64,000 nt of DNA from CBFDBF01 sp050287725 (GTDB lineage Bacteria; Pseudomonadota; Gammaproteobacteria; Chromatiales; Chromatiaceae): NCBI GenBank assembly GCA_050287725.1, contig JBNKCL010000008.1:22799-86798 (forward strand). The letters run 5' to 3'. Both the position numbers and the translations under genes were made by a program. Position 1 is the first letter of the stretch, and each line of letters begins with the position of its first letter. Shown here piece by piece: positions 37,073 to 45,015 of the stretch. Under the pieces are notes generated by a model, which saw only the letters and a list, made by a program, of their open reading frames with translations, had not been told where the DNA came from and ran no database searches.

Positions 37073-37600
37073 CTATTCGTCATCTCCGGCCGTCCCCGCC
37101 GTCAACCGCGCCATTACCGGCCCGTCCTGGCGAAAGGCGTAACAGCTGTCACGAAACCTGGCGGCCGCCTCCCGGTTCCAATCCTCGTCGGGCAGGCTCT
37201 GAAAGGCCACCGTCCCCATACCGCGTAACAGATCGATCAGGTGGCGGCAGCCGTTGATGCCGCTGAACTGTCGGCTCAGCAGCGCATTCCAGCCGGCGCT
37301 CATACTGGCGCCCCGCAACGACTCGAAGCGCCGGACGATCTCGGCACAGATGTCGAAGGGCGTGCTGTCCATATGCAGCTCGATCTCCCGGATCAACCCG
37401 TCGGTCCCAAGCAGGAGTCGGATGCTCATGTCATGCAGCGCCTGCCCCGCCGGCAACTCGCGATCGAACCCCACCCGGGTGTCATAGGCCTTGGTGTCGA
37501 TCAGGCGGCTTTCGATCTCCAGCGCGCCGTCCTCGTGCAACCAGCTTCGGTGCTCGATGGAACGGTGATGCATAGCCTTCCGTGACGGGGTCTCGTTCAT
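37073..37600 (-). CDS. DUF2889 family protein
   Basis: A 175-aa soluble protein with the DUF2889 pattern: LIDTKAYDTRV, LPAGQALHDMSIRLLLG, IELHMDSTPFDICAEI, and GINGCRHLIDLL. No signal peptide or catalytic residues can be assigned. Its ATG at 37600 is 14 bp after the ETF-QO stop, so it is almost certainly co-transcribed with acyl-CoA oxidation genes. A role in acyl-CoA or quinone-linked metabolism is inferred only from location. Confidence 0.85.
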   Translation of the reverse strand: MNETPSRKAMHHRSIEHRSWLHEDGALEIESRLIDTKAYDTRVGFDRELPAGQALHDMSIRLLLGTDGLIREIELHMDSTPFDICAEIVRRFESLRGASMSAGWNALLSRQFSGINGCRHLIDLLRGMGTVAFQSLPDEDWNREAAARFRDSCYAFRQDGPVMARLTAGTAGDDE

Positions 37601-37614
37601 ACGTCACTCTTCGC

Positions 37615-39279
37615 CTACATGTTGGGATAGTTGGGTCCGCCGCCCCCTTCCGGGGCGCGCCAGACGATGTTCTGGGTCGGGTCTTTGATATCGCAGGTCT
37701 TGCAGTGCAGACAGTTCGCCGCATTGATCTGCAGGCGTGGTTCACCGTTTCCGCCGTCCCGCAAGATCTCATACACCCCCGCCGGGCAGTAGCGCTGTTC
37801 CGGGGCGTCGTAGCGAGCCAAATTGACCCGGATCGCCACTTCCGGATCCTTCAGGGTCAGATGACAGGGCTGATCCTCTTCATGACCGGTGTTGGAGACG
37901 AACACGGAGGAGAGACGATCGAAGCTGACGACGCCGTCGGGTTTCGGGTAACTGATGGGTTTGCACGCGTCGGCGCGCTTCAGAGTAATGTGATCCGCCG
38001 TCCGGTCGTGCAGGGTCAACGGCAGTTTGCCGCGGAACAGGTTCTGATCGACGAAATTGATAGTGCCGCCGCCCATGATCCCGAAACGGTGCAGCGCCGG
38101 ACCGAAGTTGCGACTGCGGTAGAGCTCGTCGTAGAGCCAGGAGTTGCGTACCGCTTCGGCATAGACCTTGAGATCGCCATCCGCCGGCTCCTCTCCCGCC
38201 AGTGCCTCGAACACCGTCTCGGCAGCCAGCATGCCCGACTTCATGGCGGTGTGACTGCCCTTGATCTTGGCGAAATTGAGGGTGCCCGCATCACAGCCCA
38301 ACAGCAGACCGCCGGGGAAATGCTGCCGGGGCAGGGCGTTCAAACCACCCTTGGTGATGGCGCGGGCACCGTAACTCAGGCGCTTGCCCCCTTCCAGCAC
38401 GCCCCGGATCTCCGGATGTTGTTTGAAGCGCTGAAACTCCTCGAACGGGGAAAGATAAGGATTGGCGTAGTTGAGATCCACGATCAATCCGAGCGCCACC
38501 TGGCCGTCGGCGGCATGGTAAAGGAAGGAGCCGCCGCTCGCGCCGCTCTCGGAAAGCGGCCAACCGGCACCGTGCAGCACCAGGCCGGGTTTGTGTTTGC
38601 CCGGCTCCACCTGCCAAAGCTCCTTGATGCCCAACCCGTAGTGCTGAGGGTCGCAATCCGCGTCCAACCGGTAGCGCTCGATGAGCTGCCTGCCCAGGTG
38701 GCCGCGGCAGCCTTCGGCGAACAGGGTGTAGCGCCCGCGCAGTTCGATGCCGGGCTCGAACCCCGGCTTCTGTTCGCCCTGCCGGCCCCGGCCCATGTCG
38801 CCGGTGACCACCCCTTCCACCCGCCCCGACTCGCCGATCAGCAAATCCGCCGCGGGATAACCGGCAAACAGATCGACCCCTGCCTCCTCCGCCTTTTCGC
38901 CCAGCCAACGACAGAGGTTCCCCAGGCTCGCGATGTAGTTACCCCGGTTGTGCATGGTGCGCGGAACAAACGGAGCGGGCATACGCAGCGCGCGCTTGGG
39001 ACCGGTGAAGAGCATCACCCGGTCTTCCGTCACCGGCGTATCCAGGGGCGCGCCCTGGGCCTGCCAGTCGGGCAGCAACTCATCCAGGGCCCGGCTCTCC
39101 AGCACCGCACCGGAGAGAATGTGGGCGCCGATCTCCGAGCCCTTCTCCAGTACGCAGACGGAAAGCTCCCGGGATCGCTGTTGGGCCAGTTGGCGCAAAC
39201 GAATCGCAGCGGACAGGCCGGCGGGGCCGGCGCCGACGATCACCACATCGAATTCCATGGTCTCGCGTTCCATACTCAT
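37615..39279 (-). CDS. Electron transfer flavoprotein-ubiquinone oxidoreductase
   Basis: ETF-QO takes electrons from reduced ETF and passes them to the quinone pool at the inner membrane. The 554-aa protein has the FAD site DVVIVGAGPAGLSAAIRL near the N-terminus, GAHILSGAVLE, the membrane/quinone region (LHRFGIMGGGTINFVDQN), and the C-terminal [4Fe-4S] ligands in QRYCPAGVYE and NCLHCKTCDIKDPTQNI. Full family length. It is 181 bp downstream of etfA on the same strand, separated by a repeat region, and followed by the DUF2889 gene. Confidence 0.97.
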   Translation of the reverse strand: MSMERETMEFDVVIVGAGPAGLSAAIRLRQLAQQRSRELSVCVLEKGSEIGAHILSGAVLESRALDELLPDWQAQGAPLDTPVTEDRVMLFTGPKRALRMPAPFVPRTMHNRGNYIASLGNLCRWLGEKAEEAGVDLFAGYPAADLLIGESGRVEGVVTGDMGRGRQGEQKPGFEPGIELRGRYTLFAEGCRGHLGRQLIERYRLDADCDPQHYGLGIKELWQVEPGKHKPGLVLHGAGWPLSESGASGGSFLYHAADGQVALGLIVDLNYANPYLSPFEEFQRFKQHPEIRGVLEGGKRLSYGARAITKGGLNALPRQHFPGGLLLGCDAGTLNFAKIKGSHTAMKSGMLAAETVFEALAGEEPADGDLKVYAEAVRNSWLYDELYRSRNFGPALHRFGIMGGGTINFVDQNLFRGKLPLTLHDRTADHITLKRADACKPISYPKPDGVVSFDRLSSVFVSNTGHEEDQPCHLTLKDPEVAIRVNLARYDAPEQRYCPAGVYEILRDGGNGEPRLQINAANCLHCKTCDIKDPTQNIVWRAPEGGGGPNYPNM

Positions 39280-39338
39280 ACCCCGTATCGCCTATTCAGC
39301 GTCTATGGTGCAGTGGGACAGCACCGAATCATTCAAGC

Positions 39339-39426
39339 CGCAAATTAACGCGAATCACCGCCAATAGCTGCCAATAACCTGAATCATACATTTGCGTTTA
39401 TTTGCGCATGATTTGCGTCCACTCGC
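39339..39426. repeat. Intergenic palindromic repeat with ATTTGCG units
   Basis: CGCAAATTAACGCGAAT (39339-39355) faces a set of inverted units, ATTTGCGTTTATTTGCG (39390-39406) and GATTTGCGTCC (39410-39420), across about 35 bp. It sits between etfA and ETF-QO. The periodic ATTTGCG spacing suggests a dispersed intergenic repeat rather than a terminator, as there is no U-tract. Confidence 0.6.
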
Positions 39427-39460
39427 GGTTTGATTGACGGCGGTGCCGATCGGCTGCCGC

Positions 39461-40390
39461 TCAATCCAGGCTCGCGATCAACTCCGGCACCGCCTCGAAC
39501 AGGTCGGCCACCAACCCATAGTCGGCCACCTCGAAGATAGGGGCCTCCGCATCCTTGTTGATGGCGACGATCACCTTGCTCTCCTTCATACCCGCCAGGT
39601 GCTGGATCGCACCGGAGATACCGACGGCGATGTAGATCTCCGGCGCCACGATCTTGCCGGTCTGGCCCACCTGGTAGTCGTTGGAGATGAACTTGGCGTC
39701 CACCGCCGCGCGCGAAGCGCCCACCGCTCCGCCCAGCTTGTCCGCCAGCTGTTCGATCAGGGCGAAATTCTCCTTGCTGCCTACGCCCCGGCCGCCGGAT
39801 ACCACCACCCGCGCGGTCGTAAGATCGGGCCGGTCGGACTGGGTCAGATCCCGCGACACGAATCGGGAGAGGGGTGCGCCGGACACCGGCGATAGAGATT
39901 CAATCGGCGCCGCTCCGCCACCCGATTCGGCAGGCGCGAAAGCGGTTCCGCGTACCGTCATCACCTTGATCGAATCCGTGCTGCGCAGGGTGGCGACGGC
40001 GTTGCCCGCGTAGATGGGGCGCTTGAAGGTGTCGCCATCGACCACCTCGATGACTTCGGATAACTGCGCCACATCGAGCAACGCAGCCACCCGCGGCGTC
40101 AGATTCTTGCCAAAGGTGGTGGCCGGCGCCAGCAGATGACTGTACTCCTTACCGACCGTGGCAATCAGTGCCGCCAACGGCTCGGCCAGGCCCTGCCCAT
40201 AACTTGCATCGTCGCATAGCAGCACGCGTGCGACACCCGTCAGGCCCGCGGCCTCACCCGCCACTTCGCCGCAACCTTCACCGGCTACCAGTACCGTTAC
40301 TTCGCCCAGGTGGGTTCCCGCAGTAACGGCATTGCGCGTCGCCGGGCGCAACGCCCCGTTATCGTGTTCCGCAATGACCAGTACGCCCAT
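39461..40390 (-). CDS. etfA: Electron transfer flavoprotein, alpha subunit
   Basis: A 309-aa EtfA with the C-terminal FAD-binding domain: VVVSGGRGVGSKENFALIEQLADKLGGAVGASR (FAD motif), QVGQTGKIVAPEIYIAVGISGAIQH and INKDAEAPIFEVADYGLVAD. It pairs with EtfB, encoded immediately upstream with a 1-nt overlap, to accept electrons from the acyl-CoA dehydrogenases here. The short N-terminal domain is that of the classical group I (dehydrogenase-linked) ETF rather than bifurcating forms. Confidence 0.97.
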   Translation of the reverse strand: MGVLVIAEHDNGALRPATRNAVTAGTHLGEVTVLVAGEGCGEVAGEAAGLTGVARVLLCDDASYGQGLAEPLAALIATVGKEYSHLLAPATTFGKNLTPRVAALLDVAQLSEVIEVVDGDTFKRPIYAGNAVATLRSTDSIKVMTVRGTAFAPAESGGGAAPIESLSPVSGAPLSRFVSRDLTQSDRPDLTTARVVVSGGRGVGSKENFALIEQLADKLGGAVGASRAAVDAKFISNDYQVGQTGKIVAPEIYIAVGISGAIQHLAGMKESKVIVAINKDAEAPIFEVADYGLVADLFEAVPELIASLD

Positions 40391-41139
40391 CAGAGTACCC
40401 TCGCTTCGTTACGCAGTTTGTCCAGCAGCTCCGCCACGTCGGCTACCTTGACGCCGCCGCTGCGTTTGGGCGGTTCTTCCACCCGCAACAGTTCCAGCCG
40501 CGGTCGGATATCGACCCCCAGCTCATCGGGGGTGACGATCTCCAAAGGCTTCTTCTTCGCCTTCATGATGTTGGGAAGTTTGACGTAGCGCGGCTCGTTA
40601 AGACGCAGATCGGCGGTCACCACCGCGGGCAGCGTCAACGCCAGGGTCTCAAGCCCGCCGTCGATCTCCCGGGTCACCGTCACTTCGCCTTCCGACAACA
40701 CCACTTGGGAGGCGAAGGTCCCCTGCCCCCACCCCAGCAGCGCCGCCAGCATCTGGCCGGTCTGATTGTTGTCGTCGTCGATCGCCTGTTTGCCCATAAG
40801 AATCAGATCGGGTTGTTCCCGCTTGACCACCGCGGCCAGCAGCTTCGCCACCGCCAGCGGCTGCAACTCCTGGTCGCTTTCCACCAGGATCGCCCGGTCC
40901 ATACCCATCGCCAGCGCTGTGCGCAAAGTTTCCTGACAAGCACTCTTACCCAGGGAGACCACCACCCCCTCGTCGGCCTTGCCCGACTCGCGCAAACGCA
41001 CCGCCTCTTCCACGGCAATCTCGTCAAAGGGATTCATGGCCATTTTCAGATTGGCCAGCTCGACATCGCTGTTGTCGGCCTTGACGCTGATTTTCACATT
41101 GGCGTCGACCACCCGCTTTGCGCAAACAAGAATCTTCAT
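40390..41139 (-). CDS. etfB: Electron transfer flavoprotein, beta subunit
   Basis: A 249-aa EtfB: MKILVCAKRVVDANVKI, DEIAVEEAVRLRE, the AMP-binding motif MGKQAIDDDNNQTGQMLAALLGW, and the recognition-loop region ADLRLNEPRYVKLPNIMKAKKKPL that docks dehydrogenases. The ligands fit a non-bifurcating ETF binding AMP. It follows the second acyl-CoA dehydrogenase by 29 bp and overlaps etfA by 1 nt. Confidence 0.97.
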   Translation of the reverse strand: MKILVCAKRVVDANVKISVKADNSDVELANLKMAMNPFDEIAVEEAVRLRESGKADEGVVVSLGKSACQETLRTALAMGMDRAILVESDQELQPLAVAKLLAAVVKREQPDLILMGKQAIDDDNNQTGQMLAALLGWGQGTFASQVVLSEGEVTVTREIDGGLETLALTLPAVVTADLRLNEPRYVKLPNIMKAKKKPLEIVTPDELGVDIRPRLELLRVEEPPKRSGGVKVADVAELLDKLRNEARVL

Positions 41140-41168
41140 TTATCGCTCCTCATCACCAAGATCGATTC

Positions 41169-42953
41169 TCACCAAGCCTTATCATCAAAAAACATCATGC
41201 TATCGCCGCCGGCGGCGATCGCCCGGTAGTGAGCCTCACTGCGGGGCAGGATGCGCTGCATGAAAAATCGGGCCGTTCTTACTTTGGCGTCGTAGAACAG
41301 AGATTCGTCCCCATCCCACCGGGCCAGCCCGATTTCCGCCATGCGCGCCCACATATAAGCGAGTGCGGTAAGCCCGAAGAGTTGCAGAAAATCCACCGCG
41401 CCCGCACCGATCTCCGCCGGACTGGCGGCTGCGCCCCGGAGGAGGGTTTGCGCCGCACTATCCAACCGGTTTGCCGCCACCGCCAGCGGTGTGGTGAATT
41501 CCGCCAGCACGGCATCGCCCTGCCTCTGGTTTAGATACTCCCGCACGGGATCCAGGAAACGCTTGATCAACCGCTTGTCCGCCATCGGCAGTTTGCGTCC
41601 CGCCAGGTCCATCGCCTGCACGCCGTTGGTGCCCTCGTAGATCTGGCCGATGCGGGCGTCCCGCACCAGTTGTTCCATGCCGTGCTCACGGATATAACCG
41701 TGCCCGCCGAACACCTGCACCCCCAGATTCGCCACCTCGAACCCCGTATCGGTGAAGTAGGCCTTCACCACCGGTGTAAGCAGCGCCACTAACTCGTCGG
41801 CCCGTTGCCGCTCTTCCGGATCGGCGGAGTGGTTGGCGAGGTCAAGCTGTTGCGCCACCCAGACGGAGAGCGCCCGGCAACCCTCCGTCAGGGATCGCAT
41901 GGTGAGCAGCATCCGGCGCACGTCCGGTTGCGCGATGAGCGGATCGGCCGGAGCGTTCGGTTGCAACGCACCCAGCGGGGAACGGCCTTGCAGGCGTTCC
42001 TGCGCGTAGGCCACGGCGTTCTGATACGCCGCTTCGGCGATGCCCAGCCCCTGCATACCCACCGCCAGACGTTCCGTGTTCATCATCTTGAACATGGCGC
42101 GCATACCTTTGTTCGGCTCGCCCACCAGCCAGCCTTGGGCGTCATCGAAATTCATAACGCAGGTGGCGGACGCCTTGATCCCCATCTTGTGTTCGATGGC
42201 GCCGCACTCGACGCGGTTGGGTTCGCCCAAACCCCCTTCACCGTCGGGCAGAATCTTGGGCACCAGGAAAAGGCTGACGCCCTTGATCCCCGCGGGCGCA
42301 TCCGGCATACGCGCCAGCACCAGATGCACAATGTTCTCGGTAAGATCGTGCTCTCCCGAGGTGATGAATATCTTGGTGCCGGTGATGCGGTAGCTGCCGT
42401 CCGCCTGGGGCGCCGCGCGCGTGCGCAACAGGCCGAGATCGGTACCGCAGTGCGGTTCGGTGAGGCACATGGAGCCGCTCCATTCGCCCGAGGCCATGCG
42501 GGGAAAATAGAGTTCTTTCAGCGCCGGGTCGGCATAACCTTCCAGCGCCCCCCAGGCGCCGTTGGTCAGACCGGGATAGAGACTGAAGGAGAGATTGCAG
42601 GCACAGATCATCTCGTCGACCAGCATGTGCAGAGTCTTGGGCAGACCCTGACCGCCATAGTCGGAATCGAAGGCGATGCTGTTCCAACCCGCCTCCACGA
42701 AATCCCGATAGGCCTCCCTGTAACCCGCCGGAGTGGATACCCGCCCCTCCTGCCAATGACAACCCTCTTCGTCACCGCTGCGGTTCAGGGGCAACAGCCG
42801 CTCGCTGACGAATCTGCCCGCCTCCTCCAGAATCGACCCCAGGGTCTCCCGATCCAGTTCCTCGAAACCCGGCAACCGCCGCAGGCTCTCTCCCGGATGG
42901 AGTTCATAATAGGCGAACAACATGTCGCGAATCGGCGCTCGGTACAATGGCAT
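41169..42953 (-). CDS. Acyl-CoA dehydrogenase (second FadE-type paralogue)
   Basis: A 594-aa paralogue of the dehydrogenase at 31.3 kb with the same motifs (MCLTEPHCGTDLGLLRTRA, ITSGEHDLTENIVHLVLAR, VQVFGGHGYIREHGMEQLVRD, QIYEGTNGVQAMDL). The start is ATG at 42953 with GAGGAG eight bases upstream. It heads the operon with etfB, etfA, ETF-QO and DUF2889, so electrons from this enzyme have a complete path to quinone. It probably differs in acyl chain preference from the first copy. It is driven by the divergent promoter at 43.1 kb. Confidence 0.94.
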   Translation of the reverse strand: MPLYRAPIRDMLFAYYELHPGESLRRLPGFEELDRETLGSILEEAGRFVSERLLPLNRSGDEEGCHWQEGRVSTPAGYREAYRDFVEAGWNSIAFDSDYGGQGLPKTLHMLVDEMICACNLSFSLYPGLTNGAWGALEGYADPALKELYFPRMASGEWSGSMCLTEPHCGTDLGLLRTRAAPQADGSYRITGTKIFITSGEHDLTENIVHLVLARMPDAPAGIKGVSLFLVPKILPDGEGGLGEPNRVECGAIEHKMGIKASATCVMNFDDAQGWLVGEPNKGMRAMFKMMNTERLAVGMQGLGIAEAAYQNAVAYAQERLQGRSPLGALQPNAPADPLIAQPDVRRMLLTMRSLTEGCRALSVWVAQQLDLANHSADPEERQRADELVALLTPVVKAYFTDTGFEVANLGVQVFGGHGYIREHGMEQLVRDARIGQIYEGTNGVQAMDLAGRKLPMADKRLIKRFLDPVREYLNQRQGDAVLAEFTTPLAVAANRLDSAAQTLLRGAAASPAEIGAGAVDFLQLFGLTALAYMWARMAEIGLARWDGDESLFYDAKVRTARFFMQRILPRSEAHYRAIAAGGDSMMFFDDKAW

Positions 42954-43085
42954 GCAGCGGCTCCTCGAGAAGATGGGTCGTCCCGATTCGGTGCCAGGCC
43001 GGTGGCAAGCGCGCCGTTTACCCATCCGATGGCCGTAGCGGCACCGTCTCGCCAGGGGACGATCGATTTATTATGACGTAGTGGT

Positions 43086-43121
43086 AATCTAGTTGACGTA
43101 TACGTTAATGTCAACCATCAT
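43086..43121. promoter_or_regulatory. Divergent promoters with shared MerR-type operator
   Basis: TTGACGTATACGTTAA at 43093-43108 matches the palindrome upstream of the MerR gene in all but the central bases and one arm position, and GTCAAC at 43110-43115 adds another half-site. On the minus strand TTGACA (43109-43114) is 17 bp from TAGATT (43086-43091), serving the acyl-CoA dehydrogenase/etf operon. On the plus strand TTGACG (43093-43098) is 17 bp from CATCAT (43116-43121), serving the thiolase. The two promoters overlap across the operator. Confidence 0.72.
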
Positions 43122-43156
43122 TACGATGTCAGTTTCACCACCTGAGGGGTCCATTC

Positions 43157-44341
43157 ATGTCAGAGGCGATCGTCATCACGCACGCAACCCGCACCCCCAT
43201 CGGGTCGTTCGGCGGGGCGCTCTCCTCCCTGCCGGCGGCGGATCTCGGCGCCACGGTCATACGGTCACTGTTACAGCAATCCGGTTTGGGGCCGGAGTTG
43301 GTGGACGAGGTCGTATTCGGGCAGGTGTTGACCGCCGGCGCCGGACAGAACCCGGCACGCCAGGCGGCATTGAAGGCCGGATTACCGGTCGAGACCCCCG
43401 CAATGACCATTAATATGGTATGCGGCAGCGGCCTGAAGGCGGTCCACCTGGCATTTCAGGCGATCGCCTGCGGCGACGCGCAAATTGTCATCGCCGGAGG
43501 CCAGGAGAGCATGAGCCAATCGCCCCACATCCTGCCCCAGTCGCGCCAAGGCCGGAAAATGGGAGAGTGGCCATTGCAGGACAGCATGATCGTCGACGGG
43601 CTTCGGTGCGCCATAAGTGACGTCCATATGGGCGAAACTGCCGAGAACGTCGCCGAACGCTACGCCATCTCCCGGAAACAGCAGGACGCCTTCGCCGCTG
43701 AATCGCAACAGCGTACCGCGGCGGCGCAGAACGCCGGGGTCTTCGCGACGGAGATAACCCCAGTAATGGTGCCGCAACGCGAAGGAGAGCCGCTGGAAAT
43801 CTCCCGCGATGAGTTCCCCCGCCCCGGGACCACTCCGGAAAAACTGGCGGTACTGCGCCCGTCCTTCAAACGAGACGGCACGGTGACCGCCGGCAACGCC
43901 TCCGGAATCAACGACGGCGCAGCGGCGGTACTGGTGATGCGGGAATCCAGGGCCCATGAACTCGGCCTCCGCCCCTTTGCGCGCATCGTCGCCTTTGCGG
44001 GCGTGGGCGTCGATCCGGCAATCATGGGCACGGGGCCGATTCCCGCCACCCGCAAATGCCTGGAAAAAGCGGGCTGGCAACTCTCCGACCTGGATTTGGT
44101 GGAAGCGAACGAGGCGTTTGCAGCACAGGCGCTATCGGTGAACCTGGCGTTGGGATGGGACGGCGCCAAGGTCAATGTCAGCGGCGGTGCGATCGCACTC
44201 GGACACCCCATCGGCGCCTCGGGCGCCAGGATACTGGTCACCCTGTTGCACGGGATGCAACGGCTGTCGGCACACAAGGGCCTGGCCACCCTGTGCATCG
44301 GCGGCGGCCAGGGGGTCGCCATGGCGGTGGAACGTATGTAG
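43157..44341 (+). CDS. Acetyl-CoA acetyltransferase (thiolase II)
   Basis: A 394-aa biosynthetic-type thiolase: nucleophile in NMVCGSGLKAVHLA, RQGRKMGEWPLQDSMIVDGL, the catalytic motifs GGAIALGHPIGASGARI and LCIGGGQGVAMAVERM. Family resemblance is to AtoB/PhaA enzymes acting on acetoacetyl-CoA, but chain-length range cannot be told. ATG at 43157 with GAGGGG upstream. It is divergent from the acyl-CoA dehydrogenase/etf operon and shares its operator. Confidence 0.94.
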   Translation: MSEAIVITHATRTPIGSFGGALSSLPAADLGATVIRSLLQQSGLGPELVDEVVFGQVLTAGAGQNPARQAALKAGLPVETPAMTINMVCGSGLKAVHLAFQAIACGDAQIVIAGGQESMSQSPHILPQSRQGRKMGEWPLQDSMIVDGLRCAISDVHMGETAENVAERYAISRKQQDAFAAESQQRTAAAQNAGVFATEITPVMVPQREGEPLEISRDEFPRPGTTPEKLAVLRPSFKRDGTVTAGNASGINDGAAAVLVMRESRAHELGLRPFARIVAFAGVGVDPAIMGTGPIPATRKCLEKAGWQLSDLDLVEANEAFAAQALSVNLALGWDGAKVNVSGGAIALGHPIGASGARILVTLLHGMQRLSAHKGLATLCIGGGQGVAMAVERM

Positions 44342-45015
44342 CGTCGCCGGGGCCTTTACGTGGTTTTCTTCGACGCGGAGGCTCCCGGATTTCGCTCACT
44401 TTGCCTTGCGTTTTTTCTTCCCGCAACCGCGTAAGCACTAACGTCGGACCGACCGAAGATAGCGCGTGGCCGTTTCAAACACTCTAACCCGTCTGGTGGA
44501 AATCAATGACTTTTGAGACCCCAGAGATTTGTCGCCTCCCCTTTGCGACGTCCATTACTCTTCCGCCGAGGTTCCTTACCGGGTTCGAACCTGATAAGGG
44601 CCCGCCGATCCGAATTTATTCTACGCTGTCCTCTGCGTCTTTCCGGTCCTGTATACGGCGTGGTGTAATCGTTCATCCTGAAACTCCTGTTACATGATCA
44701 GACAAATAAATAATCCTTTTTCAGAGCATCACATCACGGGAAGTTGAGAGGCGCATATAACTTCCTTTTTTGATTTTTATTATGTCCTTTAAGACAGTCT
44801 GACGATCCAGCAAGATCAGACACTTTTTCTATCCCCGTAGAGCACCGGTGCATTTTTGTTGCCTGACGGGAAATGCCGAATGAGATTCGGGTGCCGTAAG
44901 CCCAAACGGGAACTTGTGCTAAATCCTTATGAAAATTACCCCTATTGTCAAGCCAAAGAATCGGCGGTTCGTGTCAGAATAACCCCTTTCCGATTCGCAG
45001 CCAGCTACCTCACCA
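44342..45015. other. Long intergenic region between thiolase and prlC
   Basis: This 674-bp stretch holds no convincing gene. A 63-codon open frame (44506-44697) has no ribosome site or recognisable sequence. CCTCTGCGTCTTTCCGGT at 44630-44647 looks like a degraded inverse copy of the ACCGCAGAGACGC-type repeat near 8.3 kb. The 3' third (44690-44960) is AT-rich and should contain the prlC promoter, which I cannot place precisely. Confidence 0.5.

Noticed and set aside
44506..44697. 63-codon plus-strand open frame in the thiolase-prlC gap
   Set aside because: No ribosome site, no conserved motif, and it spans a degraded repeat.
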